A stretch of 64,000 nucleotides of DNA from Candidatus Contubernalis alkalaceticus (GCF_022558445.1 NZ_CP054699.1:80001-144000); one strand, 5' to 3'; positions 8,576 to 17,284 are shown, numbered from the stretch's first letter. A program made the numbers and translations. The notes: a model not told the origin generated them from the letters alone.

Positions 8576-9550
8576 ATGAAATTAAAAGAAATTTCAGGTC
8601 AGAAAAAAGCATCAGAATTATTGGAAAAAGCTATTCACGGAAACAGGATTAACCATGCCTACCTTTTCTACGGCCCTAAAGAGAGTGGGAAGTTTACCTT
8701 TTCTCTAATGGCAGCTAAAATGTTGAATTGTCTCAAAGGGAATGCTTGCGGTACGTGTATTTCCTGTAGAAAGGTGGACAGGGGTATCCACCCGGATGTT
8801 TCAGTGGTCTCTCCCGAAGGAAAGAATATAAAGATAGAACAGATCAGGCAGCTGAAAAATCTTTCCTCTTTTAAACCCAATGAAGGAAGAAAAAAAGTCT
8901 ACATTTTTCAGGAGGCACATAAAATGAGTCTCCCTGCAGCTAATAGTCTTTTGGCAGTATTGGAGGAGCCCCCTGATTATATTGTATTTATTTTATTGGT
9001 ACCTGAACTCTTTCTGCTTCCTGATACGGTAGTTTCCAGATGTCAATGTATTCCCTTTGGCAGGGTTTCCCGAAAAGAAATTTATAATGTATTGAAAGTT
9101 CAAAAACCCCATCTGTCCCAGGAAAAACTGCAGGCAGCTGCTCATGCGGCTGAAGGAAGTATTTTGAGAGCTATAAAATTAGCAGGTTCTGAGGATTGGA
9201 ACCAGTGGAGGCATAGTTCTTTTCAGTGGTGGAAGGGTTTTCTCCACTGTAAATCAAGGGAATTATTTTCCTATGGGGAACAGTTAGCCCAGGAGGAAAA
9301 CTTAATAGAATTTTTAGATTTTATAGAAAGTTATTACCGGGACTGCCTGGTATATGGATCTACTGGGGAAGAAGACCTGATTATAAATATTGATTATTTA
9401 GAGGAAATAAAAAAGATTGAGGTTGGTTCCAGTAGATTATTGATAAAAGCAATAGAAGAACTGGAAAGTTTTAAAAGAAAATTGTCTGTTCCGTTGAATA
9501 AAAAAAATGCACTGGAAGCAATGCTGGTAAAAATGAAAGGGGTGAAATAA
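8576..9550 (+). CDS. holB: DNA polymerase III delta' subunit
   Basis: Part of the clamp loader that places the beta clamp on DNA. The protein is about 324 residues. It has the AAA+-type N-terminal fold with NHAYLFYGPKESGKFT, where the P-loop is degenerate (GPKESGK) as usual for delta', a zinc-binding cluster of cysteines (C...ACGTCISCRK), IKIEQIRQLK, and LLAVLEEPP. The ATG at 8576 has TAAGGA nearby and is preferred over an in-frame TTG at 8558. The stop overlaps the ricT start by one base (TAATG), so translation is coupled. Confidence 0.93.
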   Translation: MKLKEISGQKKASELLEKAIHGNRINHAYLFYGPKESGKFTFSLMAAKMLNCLKGNACGTCISCRKVDRGIHPDVSVVSPEGKNIKIEQIRQLKNLSSFKPNEGRKKVYIFQEAHKMSLPAANSLLAVLEEPPDYIVFILLVPELFLLPDTVVSRCQCIPFGRVSRKEIYNVLKVQKPHLSQEKLQAAAHAAEGSILRAIKLAGSEDWNQWRHSSFQWWKGFLHCKSRELFSYGEQLAQEENLIEFLDFIESYYRDCLVYGSTGEEDLIINIDYLEEIKKIEVGSSRLLIKAIEELESFKRKLSVPLNKKNALEAMLVKMKGVK

Positions 9551-10395
9551 TGCCTGATGTAGTCGGTGTCAGGTTTAAGAAGGCGGGTAAGATTTATTAT
9601 TTTGACCCTGAGGATGAGGATATCAAAAAAGAAGATTTTGTGATTGTAGAAACTTCCCGGGGAGTAGAGTTTGGAGAAGTGGTGGTGGGAAGAAAGGAGG
9701 TTAAAGAAGAGGAACTGGTACTTCCTCTAAAGAGAGTTATCCGTACTGCTACGGTAAAGGACCATCAGCAGGTACGAGAGAATCGGGAAAAAGAGGATGA
9801 ATCCTTTGAAATATGCCTGGATAAAATCTCAGAACATGGCCTGGATATGAAGCTCATAGATGTGGAGTATACCTTTGATCGTAACAAAATTATCTTTTAT
9901 TTTACTGCCGACGGCAGAATAGATTTCAGGGAGCTGGTAAAAGATCTGGCGGCAGTTTTTCGAACCAGGATTGAACTCCGGCAAATCGGGGTCAGGGATG
10001 AGGCCAAGATGATGGGTGGGCTGGGTCCCTGCGGCAGGATGCTGTGCTGTTCCATCTTTCTTGGAGACTTTGAACCGGTTTCCATAAGAATGGCCAAAGA
10101 TCAAAACTTATCCCTAAACCCAACCAAAATATCCGGTATATGCAGTCGGCTCATGTGTTGTCTGCGTTTTGAATCTGACGCCTATAAAGATGCAAGGGAA
10201 GTCTGCCCCCGCATGGGCAAAGAAGTGGTTACGCCGGAGGGGGAGGGCAGAGTTGTTAAAGTCAACACGCTGAAAAAAAGCATAGCCGTAGAATTATTTG
10301 AATCCCATAAAGTCATGGAGTTTCCCTTAGAAGAGGTTATTGAAAAGATAGTTAACCAGAAGTGCCCGAAAAAGAATGAAGGATTTTCTGACTGA
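9550..10395 (+). CDS. ricT: RicT (YaaT), PSP1-domain regulatory protein
   Basis: A 281-residue PSP1 protein. In B. subtilis RicT forms the Fe-S-containing RicAFT complex, which stimulates RNase Y processing and the phosphorelay to Spo0A. The conserved segments are VGVRFKKAGKIYYFDP, ELRQIGVRDEAKMMGGLGPCG, LCCSIFL and ISGICSRLMCCLRFE, which contain the cysteines of the PSP1 core. The start codon overlaps the holB stop. The 3' end overlaps the minus-strand Mur-like gene by 44 bp. YabA and TrmN6, which follow YaaT in B. subtilis, are absent. Confidence 0.94.
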   Translation: MPDVVGVRFKKAGKIYYFDPEDEDIKKEDFVIVETSRGVEFGEVVVGRKEVKEEELVLPLKRVIRTATVKDHQQVRENREKEDESFEICLDKISEHGLDMKLIDVEYTFDRNKIIFYFTADGRIDFRELVKDLAAVFRTRIELRQIGVRDEAKMMGGLGPCGRMLCCSIFLGDFEPVSIRMAKDQNLSLNPTKISGICSRLMCCLRFESDAYKDAREVCPRMGKEVVTPEGEGRVVKVNTLKKSIAVELFESHKVMEFPLEEVIEKIVNQKCPKKNEGFSD

Positions 10396-11521
10396 GAGAA
10401 GCTCCAGCTTCCATTCCTTTTTCTCCCAGTAGGAGGATAATATCCCCTTCCCGGGCGCTGAGAATAGAATCCTGAAGGGCGTCTCCCAGTCCAGGGATTA
10501 CTGAAATACGCCCCTTTATATTTTGACATTTTTCCAAAAAAACTTTTTCTTCCTGTAGGCTGGCCCGAGCTTTTTTATTAACTTGATGTATGCTTTTGGT
10601 AATAATTATTTTTTCTATGGGAATTTTTTCAGCCCAATGGGAAATTACTTTGCCATTTAGGGCATTGATGCTGCTGCTGTGATTTCCCGATAAGGCAAAA
10701 ACTAGAATAATTTTTTTAAATTGATACGAACTGATAGTTTTCAGGACGCTTTCGATGGCTCCGGGATTTGATGCTCCATCGTCAATTATTTTAAATTGAT
10801 TACTATACACGGCTTCCAGGCAGCGTTTAAAATGAGGCATCCGGTTAAGTTTTTCGCTTATGGATTCAAAGCTTATATCGCAGGCCAGGGAAATTAGGAT
10901 GGCTACCAGGGCATTATAAATATTGTGCCTCCCGGGGAGAGGAAGAGTAAAATCTTGGCTGCCGGGGGAGATGATTTTACCTGTGAGGGTGTCAATATCA
11001 CTCTCTAACATTACACTGAACCGGGACTGTTTTGATTTTAGTTGAATCTTTTTTGCCGTTGCCATAGCATTGGGATAATCAAGGGCATATGTGATTACCT
11101 GGCTGTGAGTCACATCAGCCATCTGTAACGCCAGGGTATCATCGGCATTTATCAGGGCTGTGCTGTCTTCCTTCAGCAGTTTAGAAAAGCTGGACATTAA
11201 GCCGTTAATTTTACCTGGAGGGTCAGCGGCAGCTTCAGGGGATAGGTTGGTTACGGCCAGCAGATTTAAATTTAGGGATTTTATTTGGGGGCTGGACAGG
11301 GCACGGGGAGAGATTTCCAGGAAGAAGTATTTGGTTCCATCACGGTAGGCGTCGTTTATTTTGTTTTTCAATGACGGTTTCTCTGTTATAGAAGAGGAGA
11401 AAATTTTAAATGAATCCTTTAAGTGGGGATTATTTAATCGGAAGATGTTTTCTAAAATTTTTAAGGTGCTGGACTTTCCGCTTATTCCAGTAATTCCTGC
11501 TATAATAGGTTTATCCGGCAT
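10352..11521 (-). CDS. Mur-ligase-like protein of unknown substrate
   Basis: The 389-residue protein resembles MurE-type ligases. A P-loop-like GITGISGKSST at residues 8-18 replaces the usual GTNGKTTT. It then has a LEISPRAL...LNLNLLAVTNLSPE segment, an ALINADDTLA strand, a DFTLPLPGRHNIYNALVAI motif (compare G.hN..N..AA), and IDDGASNPGAIESVLKT, matching the D(Y/D)AHnP region of the third domain with Asn-Pro but no His. It may ligate an amino acid to a carboxylate, but no substrate can be named. The start ATG has an AAAGGAGC site. It is the only minus-strand gene between gin and abrB and overlaps the ricT 3' end by 44 bp. Confidence 0.75.
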   Translation of the reverse strand: MPDKPIIAGITGISGKSSTLKILENIFRLNNPHLKDSFKIFSSSITEKPSLKNKINDAYRDGTKYFFLEISPRALSSPQIKSLNLNLLAVTNLSPEAAADPPGKINGLMSSFSKLLKEDSTALINADDTLALQMADVTHSQVITYALDYPNAMATAKKIQLKSKQSRFSVMLESDIDTLTGKIISPGSQDFTLPLPGRHNIYNALVAILISLACDISFESISEKLNRMPHFKRCLEAVYSNQFKIIDDGASNPGAIESVLKTISSYQFKKIILVFALSGNHSSSINALNGKVISHWAEKIPIEKIIITKSIHQVNKKARASLQEEKVFLEKCQNIKGRISVIPGLGDALQDSILSAREGDIILLLGEKGMEAGASLSQKILHSFSGTSG

Positions 11522-11612
11522 GTAATAGCTCCTTTCATGTTTGTCTTTCTTACTAATAGTCTTTGTGAAGCCGAAAAAAATATGTGTTTTTCATTTTGAG
11601 AGGGAGATAAAA

Positions 11613-12458
11613 ATGGATGAAGCAGGAATTCTTTATCTTTGCGCAACTCCTATAGGGAACTTAGAAGACATCACTCTTCGGGTTTTAAAGACTCTAAAGG
11701 AGGTTGATTTAGTTGCAGCGGAGGATACCCGTCGAACCGTAAATCTATTGAATCACTTTCAAATAAAAACTCCGATAATCAGCTATCATGAGCATAACAA
11801 AGAAAAAAGAGGCAGAGAAATAATAGAAAAATTACTGGCAGGGCACAAAATAGCCCTGGTGGCTGATGCCGGAACTCCGGGAATTTCAGACCCGGGTTTT
11901 GAATTGATACAAGAATCTATCCATCGGGGTATAAAGATCACTTCTTTGCCGGGGCCTTGTGCGGCGGTTACTGCCGTTACAGTGTCCGGATTCACCATTA
12001 ATCGATTTGTTTTTTATGGTTTTTTAAGCAGGAAGAAAAAAGACCGAAGAAGAGAAATAGAAGAAATTATTGAGTCCAACAAAACTGTAGTTATTTATGA
12101 AGCTCCGCACCGTCTACTTAAAACTTTAAAAGAGCTTTTGGAGGCAGCAGGAGATAGAGATGCAGCAGTTTGTCGAGAATTATCGAAATTGTTTGAAGAG
12201 GTTAAAAGGGGATCCTTATCTCAGTTAATTCATGATTTTGAAGTTAAAGCACCCAAGGGAGAGATAACGTTAATAATAGGAGCAAATAAGGAGGCAGTGA
12301 TCTGCAGCAGGGGAAGTTTGACCCAAGGGGTTGAGGAGGTCAGGCAGCTTAAAGAAGCAGGATTAAAGGAAAAAGAAGCGGTAAAAAGAACAGCCAAATA
12401 TTTAAACCTGCCCTCAAGAGAATTATATAAAAAGGTGATTGAGGAAAAAGAAGGATAA
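11613..12458 (+). CDS. rsmI: 16S rRNA (cytidine-1402 2'-O)-methyltransferase
   Basis: RsmI adds a 2'-O-methyl group to C1402 of 16S rRNA in the decoding centre. The 281-residue protein has LYLCATPIGNLEDITLR at the N-terminus, EDTR near residue 38, a LVADAGTPGISDPGFEL motif near residue 82, and FYGFL with YEAPHR, the tetrapyrrole-methylase-type fold. The ATG at 11613 has AGAGGGAGA upstream; an in-frame extension to 11541 lacks a ribosome-binding site. Gene order rsmI-abrB (convergent)-metG matches B. subtilis. Confidence 0.95.
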   Translation: MDEAGILYLCATPIGNLEDITLRVLKTLKEVDLVAAEDTRRTVNLLNHFQIKTPIISYHEHNKEKRGREIIEKLLAGHKIALVADAGTPGISDPGFELIQESIHRGIKITSLPGPCAAVTAVTVSGFTINRFVFYGFLSRKKKDRRREIEEIIESNKTVVIYEAPHRLLKTLKELLEAAGDRDAAVCRELSKLFEEVKRGSLSQLIHDFEVKAPKGEITLIIGANKEAVICSRGSLTQGVEEVRQLKEAGLKEKEAVKRTAKYLNLPSRELYKKVIEEKEG

Positions 12459-12464
12459 ATAAAA

Positions 12465-12490
12465 AAAGGGCAAAGGCCCTTTCTTTATTG
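12465..12490. terminator. bidirectional terminator between rsmI and abrB
   Basis: AAAGGGC AAA GGCCCTTT has A residues on one side and T residues on the other, so it can end transcription from rsmI (plus) and abrB (minus). Confidence 0.85.
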
Positions 12491-12724
12491 TTTCATTTGA
12501 CTGATGCATTCACTGCAGATAATCTTGTTTTTATAATGCTGTACGTCGTCCGCGCTTCCGCAAAAAATACATGCAGGCTCATACTTTTTAAGAATAATCT
12601 TTTCTGCGTCCACATAAATCTCCAGTGCATCTTTCTCTTGGATTCCCAGAGTCCTTCTCAACTCTATGGGAATGACTACCCTCCCCAGTTCATCTACTTT
12701 TCTTACAATACCTGTAGATTTCAT
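12485..12724 (-). CDS. abrB: transition-state regulator AbrB
   Basis: A 79-residue SpoVT/AbrB-type swapped-hairpin DNA-binding protein. The N-terminal 50 residues (STGIVRKVDELGRVVIPIEL...) are almost the same as B. subtilis AbrB. The C-terminal tail differs: it carries CIFCG and CSEC, a four-cysteine zinc-ribbon-like knuckle. AbrB represses stationary-phase genes during growth. The GAGGAGG ribosome-binding site is strong. The gene has its own sigma-A promoter, and tandem Spo0A boxes lie just downstream of its transcription start, as in B. subtilis. Confidence 0.93.
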   Translation of the reverse strand: MKSTGIVRKVDELGRVVIPIELRRTLGIQEKDALEIYVDAEKIILKKYEPACIFCGSADDVQHYKNKIICSECISQMKQ

Positions 12725-12738
12725 CCAGAACCTCCTCT

Positions 12739-12755
12739 TTCAACAATCTTCGACA
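12739..12755 (-). promoter_or_regulatory. tandem Spo0A boxes in the abrB leader
   Basis: On the minus strand TGTCGAA, then three bases, then TGTTGAA, giving a 10-bp repeat period. The first heptamer is an exact match to the 0A box core and the second differs by one base. They lie roughly 9 to 25 bases downstream of the expected start of transcription, the same arrangement by which Spo0A~P represses abrB in B. subtilis. Confidence 0.75.
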
Positions 12756-12771
12756 TTTTTTGTATGTCTAT

Positions 12772-12800
12772 AGTATACCAACAATTCCCAAGGAGAGCAA
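12772..12800 (-). promoter_or_regulatory. abrB promoter (sigma-A type)
   Basis: On the minus strand TTGCTC (12800-12795) and TATACT (12777-12772) are separated by exactly 17 bp. The leader before the abrB start is about 40 bases and contains the 0A boxes. Confidence 0.7.
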
Positions 12801-13060
12801 CACTTTTATTCAAATTTAGCAATAATTACTAAAAAATAGGATTAAGGTCCCATAATTTCTAATCAATATAATGTCAACATCGTTAATTTATTGAAAAGAA
12901 TAACATTTTTCTTAATTTTAAATGTTTTTAGGTATTTTTGTTAGAGTTCATGGAAGGATAATTAATATTAGTATTTTTTTCTATATTTAGATATTATTAT
13001 TCTATTATAGTGCTGTAGACTTAAAATATAAAAATAATTCTAATAGATTACATAGATTTC
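12801..13060. other. AT-rich intergenic region between abrB and metG promoters
   Basis: This part of the 445-bp gap is low-complexity and A/T-rich. I see no ORF, no tRNA, no T-box core sequence and no strong hairpin. It separates the divergent abrB and metG promoters. Confidence 0.6.
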
Positions 13061-13088
13061 TTGACAAATAAGTTTTTGGTAAGATAAA
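13061..13088 (+). promoter_or_regulatory. metG promoter (sigma-A type)
   Basis: A perfect TTGACA (13061-13066) is followed 16 bp later by GATAAA (13083-13088). It lies about 80 bases upstream of the metG TTG start. Confidence 0.6.
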
Positions 13089-13169
13089 GTTAAGTCAAAA
13101 TGATTACTATGGGCAGTGAATATTTTATTTTTAAAGCTGTTCCTTAGATAAAGGAGGTTTTTTAAGAGA

Positions 13170-15110
13170 TTGACCAGGAAAAGCTTTTATATAACTACCC
13201 CTATCTATTATCCCAGTGATAAACTGCACATTGGGCACTGCTACACTACGGTAGCTGCAGATGCCATGGCCCGTTTTAAGCGGTTAAAGGATTATGATGT
13301 ATGGTTTTTGACAGGGACCGACGAACATGGTCAAAAAATTGAGCGGAGAGCGGCAGAGGCAGGCAAATCTCCTCAAGTTTTTGTAGATGAAATCGTAGAC
13401 TGGATTAAAGAACTATGGGATATATTGGATATATCTTGCAGTGATTTTATCCGAACTACAGAGACGCGGCATAAAAAATCAGTCCAGGCTATTTTTAATC
13501 AGTTGTATGAGCAGGGAGACATATATAAGGATAAGTATGAGGGGCTTTATTGTACTCCTTGTGAGGCTTTTTGGACGGTTCGGCAGGCGAAAGACGGCTG
13601 CTGCCCCGACTGTGGCTCACAGGTGGAAATGGTGTCTGAGGAAAGCTATTTCTTCAGAATGTCAAAATATGCTCAGCGACTTTATGAGCATATTCAAGAA
13701 AACGAGGATTTTATTCAGCCTCCCTCTCGAAAAAATGAGATGATTAACAATTTTTTAAAACCTGGATTAGAGGAGCTTTGTGTTTCCCGGACCTCTTTTG
13801 ATTGGGGTGTAGAGGTTCCTTTTGACAAAGAACATGTTATTTATGTATGGTTGGATGCCTTGAGCAATTATATCACAGCATTGGGTTATCCCGAGGATAT
13901 GGAAAAGGTGAACCGGTATTGGCCTGCAGATGTTCACTTAATCGGTAAAGAGATCGTCAGGTTCCACACCATATACTGGCCCATCTTTTTGATGGCTCTG
14001 GGCCTACCTCTGCCCAAACAAATTTTTGGTCATGGGTGGTTACTTTTAAAAGAAGGAAAAATGTCTAAATCCAAGGGCAATGTTATTGACCCGACGGTGC
14101 TGGTAGATCTGTACGGGTCCGATGCCATCAGATACTACCTGTTGAGGGAGATTCCCTTTGGGTCTGACGGTGTGTTTACTCCTGAAGCCCTGATTCAAAG
14201 AATTAATTTTGACCTGGCCAACGATTTGGGTAATTTAATACATCGAACCTTAAACATGGTCAGTAAGTTTTCCCAAGGGATTATAGAAGGACCTTCCCTG
14301 GAGGAGGGGGACTATGACAGAGAGCTGAAGATATTGGCTTTGGAAACCTCTGGAGAGATGGAAAAACTGATGGATAATCTGCAGTTTAGTAATGCCCTGG
14401 CAGTGCTTTGGAAGTTGGTGGGTCGGGCTAACAAGTATATAGATGAAACGGAACCCTGGGCACTGAACCGGGAGGGAAAAAGAGAAAGGTTGAACACAGT
14501 TCTCTACAATTATTTGGAGACAATCCGCATCATTAGTGTTTTGCTCCAGCCCTTTATGCCTAAAACTCCTCATAAGATCTGGGAGCTTATAGGGATGTCT
14601 AATGAACCGGAACTTCAAACCTGGGACAGCAGCAGGACCTGGGGTTGTTTTAAGAAGGGTACCCGGGTTAAAAAATCAGAAGTTCTTTTCCCCCGTATAG
14701 AACTGGATAATGAGGGGGAACAAAAACCTGACAAGAAAGCTCCTGCATCTACTGCTCAAGCTCAAGATAAGATTGAAAGGATGGGGCAGATAAAAATAAA
14801 TGATTTTGCCCGGGTGGACCTTAAGGTGGCGGAAATCCTTACGGCGGAAAAGGTAGAAGGAGCAGATAAGCTGTTGAAGTTGAAGGTAAGCTTAGGGAAA
14901 GAGGAAAGGCAGGTTGTGGCGGGGATTGCCCGGCATTACAACCCTGAGGAAATAGTCGGTAAAAAAGTACTGTTGGTAGCTAACTTAGCTCCTGTTAAAA
15001 TAAGAGGGATTGAATCTCAGGGTATGCTGCTGGCGGCAGTGGATTCCCAGGGAAAGTTGGTTCTATCTTCTGTTGATGGTGATATTGCCCCTGGAAGCCA
15101 GGTGAGTTAA
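13170..15110 (+). CDS. metG: methionyl-tRNA synthetase
   Basis: Class I synthetase charging tRNA-Met. The 646-residue protein has HIGH at residues 20-23, a CTPC...CCPDC zinc knuckle near residues 127-148, and KMSKS at residues 297-301. The last 105 residues form the EMAP/Trbp111-type tRNA-binding domain (RVDLKVAEILTAEKV...). The start is TTG at 13170 with AAAGGAGG upstream. The stop codon abuts the tatD start, so these two are an operon. No T-box or S-box leader is visible. Confidence 0.97.
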   Translation: MTRKSFYITTPIYYPSDKLHIGHCYTTVAADAMARFKRLKDYDVWFLTGTDEHGQKIERRAAEAGKSPQVFVDEIVDWIKELWDILDISCSDFIRTTETRHKKSVQAIFNQLYEQGDIYKDKYEGLYCTPCEAFWTVRQAKDGCCPDCGSQVEMVSEESYFFRMSKYAQRLYEHIQENEDFIQPPSRKNEMINNFLKPGLEELCVSRTSFDWGVEVPFDKEHVIYVWLDALSNYITALGYPEDMEKVNRYWPADVHLIGKEIVRFHTIYWPIFLMALGLPLPKQIFGHGWLLLKEGKMSKSKGNVIDPTVLVDLYGSDAIRYYLLREIPFGSDGVFTPEALIQRINFDLANDLGNLIHRTLNMVSKFSQGIIEGPSLEEGDYDRELKILALETSGEMEKLMDNLQFSNALAVLWKLVGRANKYIDETEPWALNREGKRERLNTVLYNYLETIRIISVLLQPFMPKTPHKIWELIGMSNEPELQTWDSSRTWGCFKKGTRVKKSEVLFPRIELDNEGEQKPDKKAPASTAQAQDKIERMGQIKINDFARVDLKVAEILTAEKVEGADKLLKLKVSLGKEERQVVAGIARHYNPEEIVGKKVLLVANLAPVKIRGIESQGMLLAAVDSQGKLVLSSVDGDIAPGSQVS

Positions 15111-15884
15111 TTGACCTTCCTGGCAGATTCCCATGCACACTTAATTGACAAAGCATACCGAAAGGACAGCAGCCAAGTAATTCAGAGGGCCCTGGATATT
15201 GGGGTTAAGCTGATTATCAATCTGGGGTATGATATAAAAACTTCTTCTAAGGCCGTAGATATGGCCCAAGATTACCCTTTCATGTACACATCAGTAGGCG
15301 TTCATCCCCATGAAGCAGCCAGGGTGCCTGAGGATTACCTGCAAAACGTAAAGGAATTGGCGCAGAACAAGAAAAATGTGGCCATTGGAGAAATTGGCCT
15401 GGACTACTACCGGGACATTTCCCCCCGGAAGAAACAGAAGCAGGTGTTTCGGGAGCAGCTGCTGTTGGCTCAGAAGATGGGGCTGCCGGCAATAATACAT
15501 GATCGGGAGGCCCATAAGGATGTGCTGAAGATCGTTAGAGAAGAGCAGGGAGGGAAAAACAGTGGTGTTTTTCACTGTTTTTCCGGAGACTGGGAAATGG
15601 CGCAGGAATGTATAGAATTGGGTTTTTATATTTCTATCGCTGGGCCGGTAACCTTTAAAAATTCCGATTCCCTTCGGGATGTAGCGAAAAGAACTCCTCT
15701 GCATCGATTACTGGTGGAAACCGACTGTCCTTATTTAACGCCTGTGCCTTACAGGGGGAAGAGAAATGAACCTGCCCATGTGAAGTATACGGTAGAAACA
15801 ATTGCTTCTCTCCGGGGAATGAAGTGGGAGGAGCTGGCCCAGGTTACTTTTACTAACACAAAAAATTGTTTCCGCTTGGATTGA
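15111..15884 (+). CDS. tatD: TatD family metal-dependent hydrolase / DNase
   Basis: A 257-residue TIM-barrel hydrolase. It has DSHAHL at residues 6-11, a GVHPHEA motif near residue 62, GEIGLDYYRD near residue 94, an IIHDREAH histidine, GVFHCFSG, and ETDCPYL with the catalytic aspartate near residue 205. TatD proteins are 3'-5' exonucleases or D-tyrosyl-type deacylases; the exact substrate is open. The TTG start directly follows the metG TAA with no gap, implying re-initiation. Order metG-tatD-yabE is conserved in Firmicutes. Confidence 0.93.
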   Translation: MTFLADSHAHLIDKAYRKDSSQVIQRALDIGVKLIINLGYDIKTSSKAVDMAQDYPFMYTSVGVHPHEAARVPEDYLQNVKELAQNKKNVAIGEIGLDYYRDISPRKKQKQVFREQLLLAQKMGLPAIIHDREAHKDVLKIVREEQGGKNSGVFHCFSGDWEMAQECIELGFYISIAGPVTFKNSDSLRDVAKRTPLHRLLVETDCPYLTPVPYRGKRNEPAHVKYTVETIASLRGMKWEELAQVTFTNTKNCFRLD

Positions 15885-15986
15885 TACCTTAAGCTGTATT
15901 AAGTTAATTTTGTAGGGTTGAAGCAGACATAAGGGAAAGTAAAAGATAAGTAAAGTATAATCTTTAAGAAAAAATAACCTGAAAAT

Positions 15987-16022
15987 AAAAAGCAGGGCTT
16001 TAATAGCTGCCCTGCTTTTTTA
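15987..16022 (+). terminator. terminator after metG-tatD
   Basis: AAAAGCAGGGC and GCCCTGCTTTTT form a long stem with a T run. It closes the metG-tatD operon and lies within the 315-bp gap before yabE; the rest of the gap holds the yabE promoter. Confidence 0.93.
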
Positions 16023-16146
16023 TTCACTTTTTTGTCATTTTTATAAGTTTGTACCATATGTTAGTAAAGACAGAGAAAGGGGGGTGGGATATAATAACAT
16101 TTCTACCGAATGAGGGAAAAATTCTCTTTTGTGTTAGTACAAAAAT

Positions 16147-16175
16147 TTGACAAAATTTCATTTATGAAGTAAAAT
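16147..16175 (+). promoter_or_regulatory. yabE promoter (sigma-A type)
   Basis: TTGACA (16147-16152), 17 bp spacer, TAAAAT (16170-16175); the gene starts 25 bp later, so the leader is very short. There is no room for a ydaO-type c-di-AMP riboswitch, which often precedes such cell-wall genes. Confidence 0.78.
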
Positions 16176-16199
16176 GTTTCCTTACAAGGGGGTTTAACA

Positions 16200-17267
16200 A
16201 TGGATGATGTTCCTATAGCCACCGGTATCAAGCGTGTAGGAGGCTGGGTTAAGCACAATTGTCTCTTGTTAATCCTGGTTTTTGTTTTCCTCGCAAGCTG
16301 TTCAGCAGCTATTTGTTATGAGCGTTTTTACAAGGAAGTAGTTTTTAGTGTCGATGATGGGCAGGAGGTTGTTGTGACAACCTGGGCATCCACGGTAGAG
16401 GAGGCGTTGAGTGAGACGGAAATTCGTCTGTATTCTCGGGATGAAATATATCCCTCTCTAGAAACTCCTCTAGAAAAGGAAATGAAGGTCACTATTAAAA
16501 GGGCATTTCCTGTTCATGTAGCCATAAGTGATGATCAAGTCACTCATTGGACTACTAAAAGTTCTGTAAGGGAAATTATACAGAATCTAGACATAGTGTT
16601 GGGAATAGAGGATGAAGTGGAGCCTTCTCTCTCCAGCCTGGTGGACAAGGAAACCACCATTAACATTGTTAGGGTAGAGAGAGAGTATGTAGTTGAAGAG
16701 GTGGAATTAGCCTATTCTGTCGTTAGAAGAGGTAATTCTAGTCTGGACAGAGGATCAACCAGAACTGTCCAAAGAGGAAAACCGGGATTGAGGGAAGATA
16801 CGTGGGAAATCGTATACAGAGATGGTGAAGAGATAGGAAGAGAGGTTATATCTTCGGAGATAGTCCAACCAAAGCAAGATGAAATTATAGAGGTGGGAGA
16901 GAATTCGGTCCTTTCTCGAGATGGTTATACTATGAATTATAACCGGGCATTGACGGTTACGGCTTTGGCCTACTGTAATTGTGCACAGTGCACAGGGAGT
17001 GAAGGTGGTAGTGCCAGGACTTCAATAGGTATCCCAGCGGTGCCGGGAAGTGGTACCAGGGCCAATCCTCATATTATTGCGGTGGATTCGGGGGTTATTC
17101 CTCTGAGATCCAAAGTTTATATCGATGGATTTGGGGTGGCAGTTGCTGCAGACACAGGAAGCGCTATCCGGGGAAATAAGATTGATATCCTGATGGATTC
17201 CCATGGGAAGGCTCTTGCTTTTGGGAGGAAAAGGCTGAAGATATATATTTTAGATAGTATAAGATAG
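16200..17267 (+). CDS. yabE: YabE-like cell-wall protein: DUF348, G5 and 3D domains
   Basis: A 355-residue exported protein anchored by one transmembrane segment at about residues 22-40. Two DUF348 (ubiquitin-like) repeats (FSVDDGQEVVVTTWAST..., then VHVAISDDQVTHWTTKS...) are followed by a G5 domain (EREYVVEEVELAYSV...) and a C-terminal 3D domain. The 3D domain has AVDSGVIPLRSKVYIDGFG and AADTGSAIRGNKIDILMDS with its catalytic aspartates. This is the architecture of YabE/Rpf-like murein hydrolases that remodel peptidoglycan. It sits between tatD and rsmA as in B. subtilis, but rnmV (RNase M5) is missing from its usual place after it. Confidence 0.93.
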   Translation: MDDVPIATGIKRVGGWVKHNCLLLILVFVFLASCSAAICYERFYKEVVFSVDDGQEVVVTTWASTVEEALSETEIRLYSRDEIYPSLETPLEKEMKVTIKRAFPVHVAISDDQVTHWTTKSSVREIIQNLDIVLGIEDEVEPSLSSLVDKETTINIVRVEREYVVEEVELAYSVVRRGNSSLDRGSTRTVQRGKPGLREDTWEIVYRDGEEIGREVISSEIVQPKQDEIIEVGENSVLSRDGYTMNYNRALTVTALAYCNCAQCTGSEGGSARTSIGIPAVPGSGTRANPHIIAVDSGVIPLRSKVYIDGFGVAVAADTGSAIRGNKIDILMDSHGKALAFGRKRLKIYILDSIR

Positions 17268-17284
17268 CAAGGCTTAAAGAACGC

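Noticed and set aside
12488-12832. A plus-strand frame of 114 codons over abrB
   Set aside because: It is opposite abrB, which has its own promoter, ribosome-binding site and Spo0A boxes.
12801-13169. Possible T-box or S-box before metG
   Set aside because: No GGTGGTACCGCG-like core or other riboswitch core could be found; the region is low-complexity AT-rich DNA.
14250-14618. A 122-codon antisense frame within metG
   Set aside because: Shadow of the metG codon pattern; no supporting signals.
16023-16199. Possible ydaO c-di-AMP riboswitch before yabE
   Set aside because: The promoter is 25 bp from the start codon, so no leader of sufficient length exists.
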